Positions 46,387-57,068 of a stretch of DNA of 64,000 nt are shown piece by piece; position 1 is the first letter of the stretch; each line of letters opens with the position of its first letter. The notes beneath the pieces were generated by a model, which had not been told where the DNA came from, made no database searches, and worked only from the letters and a program-made list of their open reading frames with translations. Source of the DNA: Tetracentron sinense (lineage: Eukaryota; Streptophyta; Magnoliopsida; Trochodendrales; Trochodendraceae); NCBI GenBank assembly GCA_015143295.1, contig CM026571.1:30656505-30720504 (forward strand), read 5' to 3'. Position numbers and translations under genes: made by a program.

Positions 46387-46959
46387 ATCTCTCCCTCTTT
46401 ATGATGACATAATAATGTGAATGCCTTGGGTTGAGCTCCCCCTCAATATATATTCCAATAAATTTTAAGGTTAGCTCCCCCTTAACATATGCATTTTTAT
46501 AAAAGAGTGTTCAGAGTAATTTTATGCATATTTAGGATCATTCAAGAATAACATAGTAACTCACTCAAAGGTTCAAATATCAAAGACATCTAAGCATTCA
46601 TTTCATTTCAAGTTGAACTGGTTCTTATGATAATTAATTAATCATTGTTAATTTTGAACCAAGAGAAGTTCCATAAAGAAAATTTCAATAATAAGTTTTT
46701 CATTTCATTTCATCATCCATAAACAAGATGCATTTTTATAATCTTCAACATAAACAAGGTAACATTCACATTTTCTCCCCCTTGGCATCATCAAAAAAAA
46801 TGTAATGGAGAAAATTAAATAAACAACTTCATCATAAGAAAAAAATTCTCATATGTATATATATATATATCAGAAAATGGAATTACAAGTATGAGTTTTT
46901 CCAAAAAGTAACAGTCAATACATCAAGAAAAAAATAGAAAAACACAAAGGTGGTCTTCA
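46387..46959 (-). other. SIRE element 3 3' non-coding region with two polypurine tracts
   Basis: Minus-strand AAAGAGGGAGAGAT (46400-46387) abuts the 3' LTR. GGGGGAGAAAA with GATGCCAAG just upstream (46790-46771) is the internal tract seen in all three SIRE elements. No gene is seen. Confidence 0.65.
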
Positions 46960-48754
46960 TCACAACTTCTGTCTCTTCATTGAGCTGTTAGGCTTGGAAG
47001 AGGTGCTCTTTCTCTTGAAGGATTCAGCCTTTGATAGGTCTTGAGAAGAGTGACTAGAGATAACTTGTTCAGCTAGTGTTTCCTTGGGTTGCTCTTTAGT
47101 CTTAGCTTGAGGTTGCTCTTGTGGTGCTTGAGGTGGAGGGTGAGATGGGACATCCACATCCACAAGGATAAGAACTAGTTCAAGCTTCTTCCTAATGCTC
47201 AGCATCTCTATGGTAACTTGATTTACTCTGGTAGCCATCTCTCCAATGACAGGAGCCTGAGTATCCATTAACCCGGCCATCTAATGAATGAAGCTAGCTT
47301 GAACATTTACAGCCTTCCCTATGCTGGTGACATCATCACTCAGACTGTCACTAACCACAAAGGCATCTACAGCCTTCCTCTCTATCAAAGATAAAATGGA
47401 TTCCACTCTATTTTAATGACTTCCCTAGCTATCTCAATCTCTGCAAGTCTGGGCTCAATCATCTCATCTCTCTTCTTCAGCTCTGACTGAATACTCTCCA
47501 TCCTGGACTCTAGAGATAATAACCTGTCTCTAGTCTTGGACTGGAGTCTCTCAACACTGTCTCTCTGAGAAGCCTGAAACTGCATCTGACTCTGCCTCAT
47601 CTCTAGCTGGAATTGCTCCATGCTGGAAGCCATGGATGCAATCTGACAAGCCATGATGATCATTTGCTCATCTGATGGTGTTGGCCTACTGGGAGATACA
47701 AACTGATGCCCTGGGTCCTCATAATGATATGTGTCCTGTCTATGTGAGGACTTAGGAAACTCAACATCTATCATAACATCTGGACACTCAAGCCTAGCCT
47801 CAATCTCAGCTGCTGGCTCAACATCAGAATCTGGATCCTCTGGTAACACTGGCTCAGCTACTGAAGATGCAAGAATGATAGGGGAATGGGCAAGAGAGTG
47901 AGTAGGAGAATGAGTAGGAGATGGAATGAGATCATGGGAAGAAGGGAGTGGATCAGAAGAGTCAGGAATGGAAGTAGGAGGTACTGGAGGAGAAGAGTGA
48001 GAAGGTGGAGGAGCTGAAGAAGGAATAGGAACAGATGTGTCTAGAGAGAAGGATCAGAAGAAGGGATGGTTTGAGATTTTGGAACCCAAACATTACTGCC
48101 CTCAATCCATGTGTATCCCATACGCATAATGGTAGCCTTGGAATACACATCTGAGTCAGTCAGATTTTTCTTGTCATGATAGACAGACAAAGGAACTTTA
48201 AAGTGTTTAAAGATTCTAGTCAATGCAAGTCCAAAAGGCAATCTGCTAGAAGATTTATTGGTTGCATCACGCATGACGTTCATGATGATGAAGGTAAGAT
48301 CAACATGTTTGGTGGTTAAGATAAACCAAATCAGAAAAACATCAAAGAATGTGATAAAATCTCTACCACCACCTCTAGGAACTATGTCATCATGATTAAA
48401 GGAAATTTTCTTAGGCATTGAGGGTTTTAGTGGTTTTGTCATATGTAAGATGAGAGTAAAATTGCTTGATGAGGTTTGGGTACATGAGTTCATGGAGTTC
48501 AATGAACCTATGCCACTTGAGGGCATGGAATTTAGAAGCAATAACATCTAGGCCAATATCTTTAAAAATAGAGAAATCTGGAACCTTACCCAGTATAGGT
48601 TCTCTCTTGATGAAGATCCGAGTGTAGTTCTCTTGGGGAATAGGTTTGGAGTCTCTGCTTGAGATGGTTCTATAGCCTTTCCCTTCCCTTTCTCTGTTGT
48701 GGTTGATTTCTTCTTGGCTTGCGACACAGAGGGGTTTTTCATCCTTGGGGCCAT
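46960..48754 (-). pseudogene. Extra ORF of SIRE element 3 (putative plant transposon protein type), frameshifted
   Basis: ATG at 48754 (MAPRMKNPSVSQAKKK) opens a basic N-terminus like the ORF at 3210. Then, across frame changes, come VPDFSIFKDIGLDVIASKFH and LIKQFYSHLTYD (one frame) and RLPFGLALTRIFKHFKVPL and MGYTWIEGSNVWVPK (another). A Pro/Ser-rich linker (about 47870-48050), a Gln/Met/Glu-rich coiled coil (about 47385-47720) and a tail ending in KRKSTSSKPNSSMKRQKL, nuclear-signal-like, follow. At least three frameshifts. About 600 codons in all, longer than the copy at 3210. Role unknown. It occupies the env-like position after pol. Confidence 0.65.
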
Positions 48755-48902
48755 GGATTTTGAGAAATGGAGGTCTAAGAATGAAAAGGAATGATTTTTA
48801 CTGAGTTTGGAGGTGAAAGGAATAAGATTTGAGAGTCAAGGAATGCGAGGGAATGCGGATTTGAAAAGAGTAAACAGTGAAAAAATTGGGAAATTGGGTT
48901 TT

Positions 48903-49079
48903 AATTTATATTCTCACAGTCACTCATCGATGAGTAGGTTGGACTTGTCACCGAGTGGCTTTAAAACCTCTGATTTTTAATTCACTCGTCGACAAGTAGT
49001 GAAGACTCGTCGTCGAGTGGCTGAAATTTATAGGCACTCGTCGATGAGTACAACTCTATACTGTGACTCATCGCCAAGT
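48903..49079 (-). promoter_or_regulatory. Candidate internal promoter of SIRE element 3, ahead of the extra ORF
   Basis: Six copies or variants of ACTCGTCGACGAGT (49066-49079, 49036-49049, 49005-49018, 48984-48997, 48943-48956, 48922-48935) are followed on the minus strand by TATAAATT (48910-48903). About 150 bases later comes the ORF start at 48754, with a pyrimidine-rich leader between. The motif is the one in the element's own LTR. Activity is inferred. Confidence 0.55.
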
Positions 49080-49290
49080 CCATACATAGATACTGAAATA
49101 TCTTGATTTTTAAGTTCAAACCCAATTTCTTATGCGTTAAATCTTCTTTTTTATTAATTAAAACATTATTTTGAACATTCAAAACTTCAATTCAAATAGA
49201 TATAATCATTAAACACATTCCAATAATCAATATATATCAACATGAAGCACATTCAACCAAGATTATCAATTTTTCATATTAGGCAAATTT

Positions 49291-50013
49291 TCATTTTATG
49301 TCACATAGTCTAGTCATGCCTAATTCTCTTCTTAATGTACTGAATCCATCATAAGGGAGTGGTTTTGTAAATATATCTGCAAGTTGGTTATTTGTTTCAA
49401 CAAATTCCAACATTACATCCCCATTTTGAACATGATCCCTTATGAAATGATATCTAATTTCAATGTGTTTAGTTCTTGAATGTTGAATGAGATTCTTAGT
49501 CATACATATAGCACTTGTATTATCACATTTAATTGAAATTTTATCATAAAATAATTTGAAATCTTCTAGTTGTTGTTTCATGTATAATGTTTGAATACAA
49601 CAACTCCCAGCTGCTACATATTCAGCCTCAGCTGTAGATAGAGCTATAGAGTTTTGTTTCTTACAAGACTATGAAACTAATGAATGTCCTAAGAAGTGAC
49701 ATGTGTCACTAGGGCTCTTCCGATCAACTTTGCATCCAACAAAGTCAGCATCAGAATAACTAACTAGCTCTAGTAATGTGTTCTTAGGGTATCATTGTTC
49801 TAGTTCAATTATTCCAATTAAATATTTGAAATTCTTTTTATAGCAGTCATGAAACTAATGAATGACCTAAGAAGTGACATGTGTCACTAGTGCTCTTCCG
49901 ATCAACTTTGCATCCAACAAAGTCAGCATCAGAATAACTAACTAGTTCTAGTAATGTGTTCTTAGGATATCATTGTTCTAGTTCAATTATTCCAATTAAA
50001 TATTTGAAAATTC
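49291..50013 (-). pseudogene. SIRE element 3 pol, RNase H end, with a 178-bp tandem duplication
   Basis: Minus-strand frame with SYSDADFVGCKVDRKSPSDT, NSIALSTAEAEYVAA, KCDNTSAICMTKN, RTKHIEIRYHFIRDHV and NNQLADIFTKPLP, the conserved end of copia RNase H. The stretch at 49673-49838 is repeated at 49851-50013 with few differences, duplicating the YSDADF region. In both copies a Trp codon before YPKN is TGA. The rest of pol is missing. Confidence 0.9.
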
Positions 50014-50949
50014 TATTCTTAGGGTATTATTGAATTTTTATGACTATGATTCCATGTTCTTAAGCTTTCTAAGTATAGTATGATATTCACAAGCACTCTA
50101 TGCACTCTATGTCTTACATGTCTCGCATGATTTGAAGGTTTTCTCATAAGTTGGGTTTATCGAAGCTTTCATAAGAAATTCTAAGAACTCATAAGTGAAA
50201 GTATGCCTCTTTTTAATTTTAGAAAAATAGTTCTTGGGGGGCATACATCGAATCCCAAGATTTGATTAAGAATCTAATTGATTTTATTCAATGAAGGTTG
50301 GAATAACAATCACCTTTGCGACTTTGAAATTATTAAGTGAAATCCACGTTAGAATAGTACTCGCAAAACTTCACAAGTGTCAAGTCTCCTGTCGATTCAC
50401 ACGAATCTTCTTTTTCCTTTAAAGCTTTCTCTAATGGAAACTAATGGTCCTTCCAAATTTCATGCTCTTTAATCTTTTCTTCTTTTCTTTGATTCAAGAA
50501 CCTTTCTTGATCAAACAAGATCCAATCTTGATCTTCAAAGAACTTGTTCTTGATCATCAAGATCAAAAACCAAACAAAAGGAAGAAGGGGAGGGGAGACC
50601 GTACACCCTCAAAGGGGGAGAGGGCTTGGCATGAGATTAGAGGAGAGGAGAGAGAGGAGAAAAATCTGGAGAATTATTCCTCTAAAGGGTTGGACGTCCA
50701 CTACTTTATATAGAGTCCTCTTCTTGGTTGCTTGAATTGTAATCCAATTGTAATTCCTTAACCTTATCCTAATCCAATTAGGATTCCTCAATAGTTTCCT
50801 TTCTTGATTATTCTCCTAATCCAATTAGGATTAATCTTAAAAGAAACTAACCTTATCCATTAGTAACTAATCTTATCCTTATCCAATAAGGAATCTTGAA
50901 TTAGTAACTAACTAATGGAATCCCTAACAATTAGGGAATCTTTAATTAA

Positions 50950-50981
<32 letters not shown>

Positions 50982-51625
50982 CTTATCCAATAAGGTGTTA
51001 ATTAATGAGAAACTAATTAAAAATAAGACTTCCTCCATGAAGTGGGTGTCCCACCCTAGGTGGGCCCCACTCCACACGCCCCTTAGCGTTCCAAACCCCT
51101 TAAGTCACTTTTTGATCTTTATCAAAAATTCCCAATGGGTCCTACCCATTTGGTTTTTCACATCCAATATGATTCCACCTTATAGAGCTTCACTATACCA
51201 TATGGTGATTACTTAGAGAATTTAATTAATAATTAAATTAAACACTTTAAGAAGGTCCTTGTGTGTAGGATCTAAAGGGATCTCCTATTTCTGGTTGTGG
51301 GACCAAGTACTCAACCTTTTGGTTAAAGCATTGTTACTAGGAAATACCATTCCTAAAACTTCATTAGGATCATAGAATGTTATCTAAGTCCCTAGACTTC
51401 CACCAATTACAATAATGTCCATTAACACAATGTAACTAACCTCCAGAAATTAGAAAATTGCTTGTAAGTACCATCTCATAATATATTTACAAATAAATCC
51501 TTCCACATTTTGATATCACTTGTAAGCTTCCGGGATTGGAACAATTTCACTGTCCCTTTCTCATGATTACTTTTTCATTGAACTGAACTTCTAAAACACT
51601 TTTAAAGAAACATTAGAAAAGAACT

Positions 51626-51682
<57 letters not shown>

Positions 51683-53318
51683 TTTTCCATATTGAAAATA
51701 TCAACTTCGATAAAGACCATTTTACCGAAAAGCACCAGTACTGGATTTAACAGTTTAGTTCAACAAGTATCACCTTGATATCATTATCTCCAATTAAGGA
51801 GTTGTGGATTCCTTATTAAGTGTTTACACACTTCTCCAAACATTGTGTACATGACCTAACGTACCCGGAGTTAGTCTTGTGTATTGGACATTGCCGATTG
51901 ACACATCAAAGTCATATAGACAAATGTATGAGAAGATGTTAACCTCTCAGGTCTAAGGACAATTTGTCAAATGGATAACCCTAATACAATTTGACAGTGT
52001 ATTCCATAGGGTATCCACAAGTGACCCTGTTCAGTATTATGTACTTGCTACATATACTCACATGTTAGTCAAGAGTCACCACTCTTTATGAATGAGATTC
52101 ATCACACTATCTCATAGAACTACACATGTGCAAGCCATAATGAAGTACGATTCCTAACCAGTACTCTAGAGGCTTCGAACAATATTAGGTTTATAAGGAA
52201 CTGGAAAATCATATCTCCTTGTAACCTTTGCATGATTTTCCTATAATGTTACCTATGGAACTTTATGTCTTCATCAAATGAGATAGTAATTAATATAAAT
52301 ACCCTTTATAGTTGGTTGTGTGAATATGATGCTTGTCTAATCAACATAGAAAAGTCTTTTATTGGCTTTCGAGGGCATATAAGTCCAACAATAAGCTACA
52401 AGCTCAAAAGCATTGATAAAGTCAAACTAAGAGTTGGTCAAGGATAGGGCATATCCATGGATATGTCATATCTGACTCAAAGTACTCTCATAAGAAGTTG
52501 GATAAAGCTAACGGGAAGGTTGGTCAAGGATCTGGGCAGCCCACTTCTATGTATTCAATAAAGGATATTTATATGCCCGGCTCTAAGTCTTTTCACGGGT
52601 GCTAAATTCTGGCTCTATGTTATGCTCATAAGGATCTCATAAGCTCATAAGTGAATCTCAAAGTCTCTAAGTGCTCTAAGTTTCTACGGCTCATAAAACT
52701 CTAAGAACTCTAAGGAACTCAAAGAACTCATAAGACTTGATTCTCATACGCTCATAAGACTCATACGGTTTTGGATTTCATAAGGAAATGGTTTTGGAAC
52801 TAGTATGGGGTTTTCATAGATTTCTACGCTCTACGGCTCTATGTCTTTGCATGCTCCATGATATTATCTCCTTATTAGCTCGTAGTTTGTAGACACTGAG
52901 TATTCCATGCTCAGTCGAATTATTGACTTCAATAAGATTTGATGAGTGTGCTCCTGAGCCTTAGATAGAGGAGGAGTACTACGAGCCAGAGCCTACTATA
53001 GATCATTATCAGGATGATGGAGCTCTAGATAGGTGGCCCTATCTAGACTATTACTGAGTGAGAGAGAGAGGTGTATTTTGAGAGTGGGACTTGTCCACTT
53101 CATACTTCATATTTTGCTATGTTCTGTTGGTTCAGACTTGAACCTAATGATAGGAGTGTTTTATTATAAATTGCTTCCTCTTTGTTTCCCCTATATGTTA
53201 TAACTTGAGTGCTCTCACAGGGTAGTATGTATGCCTTATGTGTCATACAGGATGGTATGGTACGACAATGATGAGCTAAAGTATCTCTAACTCTTAGGGG
53301 TTATTTTGGGTCGCGACA
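50014..53318 (+). mobile_element. Ty3/gypsy LTR, 5' end missing, split by a copia solo LTR
   Basis: The tail is like the LTR at 17600: TGAGTATTCCATGCTCAG (about 52900), the GAGGAGGAGTACTACGAGCC block, and the end GGGTCGCGACA at 53318. The 50014-50195 part and 52396-52860 are rich in CTCATAAG/CTCTAAG repeats. The solo LTR at 50196-52390 splits it. The start was lost at the junction with SIRE element 3 near 50014. Confidence 0.65.
50196..52390 (-). mobile_element. Ty1/copia solo LTR (2.2 kb) with perfect TSD
   Basis: Flanked by ataag at 50191-50195 and 52391-52395. On the minus strand it starts TGTTGGACTTATATGCCC and ends GGCATACTTTCA. It contains an (AT)n run (51629-51681). Same family as 929-2950 and 12297-14604. 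Confidence 0.93.
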
Positions 53319-53323
53319 ATATT

Positions 53324-53639
53324 ATTGATTGACTTAAATGATTTAAAAGGACCCAAAGAGGGTATAAATAGATAATTCATGATTCCTAAAGTAGAAGGAA
53401 ACCTCAATTAAATCAAATCTAATATTCTCTAGGCTCTTTAATTAAATTCAAATATATGATGAGATACAATGTATCTGATCAAACTATATTACACTACTAC
53501 ATATTATTCTCCAATATTTTTTTTCAACTAAAAAAAAAAACTGCATTTATTGATTGACTTGAATGATTTACAAGGACCCCAAAGATTAAATAGATAATTC
53601 AAGATTCTAAAATAGAAGGAAACTTCAATCAAATCAAAT
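53324..53639. repeat. Direct repeat of about 95 bp, diverged copies
   Basis: ATTGATTGACTT(A/G)AATGATTT and the 80 bp that follow occur at 53324-53419 and again at 53549-53639. They are separated by 130 bp with an A-run (53531-53540). They may be two ends of a decayed element; no coding sequence or clear TG/CA ends were found. Confidence 0.55.
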
Positions 53640-53644
53640 GGGTT

Positions 53645-53830
53645 GAGATAGAATCTTATCCTTTGCGAGTCTCCCATATCTCAGATAGAGGTTATATGAA
53701 TGACCACCTACATGATGTTGCATGAGATCAACTCGGTCAATGACAGCCCTGTGTTCCATGTGGCACAAGAAATGGTCCTCAATGGGTTGACTCAACGACT
53801 TTGCCAGCAATGCAGTAGGTTTAATGTGCT
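53645..53830 (+). pseudogene. Probable phenylalanine ammonia-lyase fragment
   Basis: The plus strand reads QIEVI (53682-53696), a TGA, then eight codons to EINSVND (53724-53744), then SP. Phenylalanine ammonia-lyase has QIEVIR followed at the same spacing by EINSVNDNP, the conserved active-site region. Upstream, 53645-53680 resembles the codons before QIEV with a small gap, and CTCAACGACTTTGCC at about 53790 resembles the later VNDF block, so a deletion is likely. PAL is a cytosolic enzyme that turns phenylalanine into cinnamate. Only a short, broken piece remains. A chance match or another aromatic ammonia-lyase cannot be excluded. Confidence 0.5.
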
Positions 53831-54250
53831 ATTAGAGTTGATCAAGGGAAGTTTAATTACAGAAAGTGCTTATCCAGGTCATCATTCCTCAAATAAAAAA
53901 AACTTTGTTGATTGTGTAAAAAAAGAGAGAGAAAGAGAGAAATACTTTTTTTTTTGGCCCATAGAGGCTCATTTTAAGACCTGTGACCTCTTTGGCAAGA
54001 CTAGAGGTCAGATCATCAAGATCCACTTTTCAAGACCAAAGAGGCCATTTTGAAGACCCGTAACCCCTTTGGCGAAACCATAGGCACAATCATGGATGTC
54101 ATTTCGAAGTTGGTCCAAAGATGCCCATTTCATTGCCCAAGAGGTAATTTGGCCCATTGAGGCCCTGACCCTTTGAGGTCCACCCCTTTAATTGACCAAT
54201 CGTAGTCTAGCCCATTGAGGGTCATTTATTCTCTCTTCATACAACACATC
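53831..54250. other. Low-information stretch before the Athila element
   Basis: No gene recognised. A GACC..TTTGGC..AGACC segment occurs twice in diverged form (about 53970-54020 and 54035-54090). It ends with the TSD acatc at 54246-54250. Confidence 0.4.
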
Positions 54251-55740
54251 TGATCGGTGTTAAATGTTATACATAAAAGCACCTCAAACTTAACTTGCTA
54301 ATCATTTAGAGTAATTATTTATATTATTTTATGCTACTTGGTTGTTTATTCTTATTTCAGGTTCATACGAGGAAAAGAAGATAAAATGGAAGATTTACAA
54401 GCTTCAAAGACTCCAAAAATCTCAGAAAAAAAGAAGAGTAAAAGAAAGAAGAAGAAAAAAGAGCGAAATCGCAGAAATCTACCCTGATAAATCGATTGGC
54501 CAAAATCGCACTTCTATCAATAGAGGGGTAGTTTGGTAATTTTTCTTTATCCAAAATTTATGAAACTTTTTAGGTAGATTCTAGATGACCTAAAGGAGCT
54601 ATGTTTAAAATTTCGGGTCAATCCGATTAAAATTGAGCTCTCTAGAATTATTTGAAGTTCAGTGGCAAAACTGTAAATAGGGTGAAATAATATTCCGTGA
54701 ATAGTGTTTCGTGAATAGTGTTTTAGTACTTCTAAACACTTTCCAACTCTATTATTGTCTTCCTAAATGATGGTTTAATCCTCATTCAACCCTAAGAGAG
54801 TTTAGAGAGAGAAAAAGAAGAGTTGTACCTCAATTAGAACTCCTTATTCTAGAAGGACTCTATCTTTCTATCTTTCTCTATAAAAAGGAGAATTCTTAGC
54901 CATTATCAAGAGAGAGAGAGAGAGAAATTTGTAGAGATTTTGGATCTGAAGAAGAAAAGCTCTGGAGATCAAGGAAGTCATGAAGAGAAGTGCTGCAACT
55001 TTGTCCATGAAGATGTTGCATTCCTCCCTCACGATAAACTAATTTCCACTCTAGGGTTTCGATGAAACCCTAGTCAAGTAACTGTGTCCTTTATTTTGTT
55101 TTTATTTTAATTCTCTGCATTGTAAAACATTGATTGCATAATGAGAGGGTTGTTTTCAAACAACCGGATTTATTTGAATTATATTTAATTTCAATGGAAT
55201 TCTCAACCTTGTCTTAGGTATTATGAAATTGGAATTAAAATCACTTGTGTTAATTTTCGTTAGAATTTAAACATAGGTTTTATGCAATGGTTTTAAAATA
55301 TCGAGAGATTAAATCTGAAGATATTTTATGCTAAGGGAAGACGAGTGATTACACAACCGTAGATTAGTGTGTATCATTCGTGCTAACCGAAGATACGGTA
55401 TTCTAAGGATATAATCCCTTGAACTTTTCTTGAGCAGTTGAGAGGGGACGTGCTGTCACTCTAACTGGAATGTTTACAATTTAAGAGGTTATAATAAATT
55501 TAAAATAGGGATTAGTTATTAGGTTAGTTGTGGATTTGAAAACCCTAGATTTTCTCTCCAAAAGGATTTAAAAACCCAATTGTTTTTAGTCTAATTTAGA
55601 AATTTCATTTAAATTAGTTTAATTCATTGTTTTAGTTTAATCAAATCAAAATTCAATTGCCTCAATTATTAGTTTAAAATTAATCTGAATAAAAAGCAAC
55701 GAAACCAGCGCAGTCCTCAGAGGAACGATACCCTTACTAG
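54251..55740 (+). mobile_element. 5' LTR of the Athila element, 3' end deleted
   Basis: Starts TGATCGGTGTTAAATG and follows the 3' LTR without indels to 55740 (CCCTTACTAG), then jumps to gag sequence. The 3' LTR continues about 56 bp further to its end at 63836. The GTGAATAGTG motif occurs twice (about 54695-54722). Confidence 0.9.
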
Positions 55741-57068
55741 TTAGTTAGTCCAATCTTTCTATGATGGATTGCCTGCACTCAACCGTCAATTGGTTGATGT
55801 TTCTTATGGAGGAACATTTATGATGAAAAATGAGAATCAGGCATGGGAGCTTTTTGAAAATCTTAGTGAAAACTCTCTCCACCATGCTTCAAATAGTCAT
55901 TCTGAGAGACATTCATCTTCATCAAATCCTAAGAGAGGCATCTATGAAGTTGGCAATTCAATAGATGTTTCATCTAAAGTAGATGAATTGTCTCGAAAAT
56001 TAGACCAACTCATAGCTACAGGGTCATCTTCCTACACACCCCCTTAACCAAATCTTAATCAGAGGGAGGTGTGTCTTATCTGTTCTAGCCCTGCACATTA
56101 TGTGCATGAGTGTCCATCTGCTGCTCAATTTCCGGACTTTGTCCAAGAGCATGCCAATGCTGCCTATATCCATCCGGGTAATGATCCATATTCAAATACT
56201 TATAACCCGGGATGGAGGAACCATCCTAATTTTTCATGGCAGCCACAAACTCAAGGGAATAATTTTCCCCCACCTCAAAGGCCATTCAGTAGGCCCTTTC
56301 AAAATCAGCCCAACTACCATCCTCCCCAACAACAGGAATTCCAACACCCTCCTCCTACTCAAAGGAATCCATCTTTCGAGGAGAAAGTGTTGCAAGCTCT
56401 CAAAGGCTTAGAAGCTAATACTCAACTTCTAAATTCTCATTCTCAATCTATTCAAAGGATTGAGTTTCAATTGGGTCAATTAGCTAGTGTTGTTTACAAG
56501 AGAGAAGAAGGGAAACTCTCAAGCCAACCGGTGAACAACCCTAAAGGTGCAAATATGGTTGATAATGCTCAAAACAATGAAATTAATTGTGAGTATGTTC
56601 TTGCCATTACCACCCTAAGGAGTGGGAAGGTAGTTGAAAATGAGGTTAGGGAGAAGAAAAGTGAGAAAAAAGAGTCCAATGTAGGCCCAACAAATCTCCA
56701 AGGAGAAAGGGTGAGTATCTCTGAAAAGGACAAGGGTTCTTCCCCATCTTTATCTAATCTATCTCCCCCGGATTCCTATATGTCCAAAGCTCCTTACCCT
56801 CAGTGCTTAAAAGATTCTTCTCCTTTTGGAAAAAAGGAAACTAAAATTGATCAGATGATGGAGGTTTTTAAACAAGTTAAAATCAACCTTCCGCTCATAG
56901 ATGCCATAAAGCAAATCCCAGCGTATGCCAAATTTCTAAAGGACATGTGCACTCAAAAACGAAAATCAAGAACTCATGTGTCCAAGAAAATCCTTCTGAC
57001 CGAGCAAGTGAGCTCCATTATCCAACACAACACTCCTCCAAAATTTAAGGACCCCGGTGCTCCTACTA
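55741..57068 (+). pseudogene. Athila gag, N-terminus deleted, split from protease by a solo LTR
   Basis: The frame enters at SFYDGLPALNRQ (about 55752), then AWELFENLSENS and a coiled-coil-like VDELSRKLDQLI. A TAA at 56045-56047 interrupts. Then comes the CLICSSPAHYVHEC knuckle, a Pro/Gln/Asn-rich stretch, an Ile/Gln segment (FQLGQLASVV), ITTLRSGKVV and INLPLIDAIKQIPAYAKFLKDM. It stops at 57068, at the solo LTR. The frame continues in protease at 59735 once 2,666 bp are discounted, so gag and protease were one frame. Confidence 0.88.

Larger units (their letters stand above)
44136..50013 (-). mobile_element. SIRE element 3, 3' half, minus strand
   Basis: Read right to left: RNase H end of pol (50013-49291), candidate internal promoter (49079-48903), extra ORF (48754-46960), internal polypurine tract (about 46784-46771), LTR-adjacent tract (46400-46387) and 3' LTR (46386-44136) with a retrocopy inside. 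The 5' half (LTR, gag, protease, integrase, most of reverse transcriptase) is missing past about 50013, where gypsy LTR sequence begins. Confidence 0.85.

Noticed and set aside
53700-54053. A 117-codon ORF as a novel gene
   Set aside because: It overlaps the probable ammonia-lyase relic, whose reading is interrupted just upstream and drifts out of similarity downstream; the rest reads through simple repeats.
54342-54539. Lysine-rich small ORF present twice (also 62382-62579)
   Set aside because: Both copies are the same position of the two Athila LTRs, and the opposite strand is equally open; no sign of coding.
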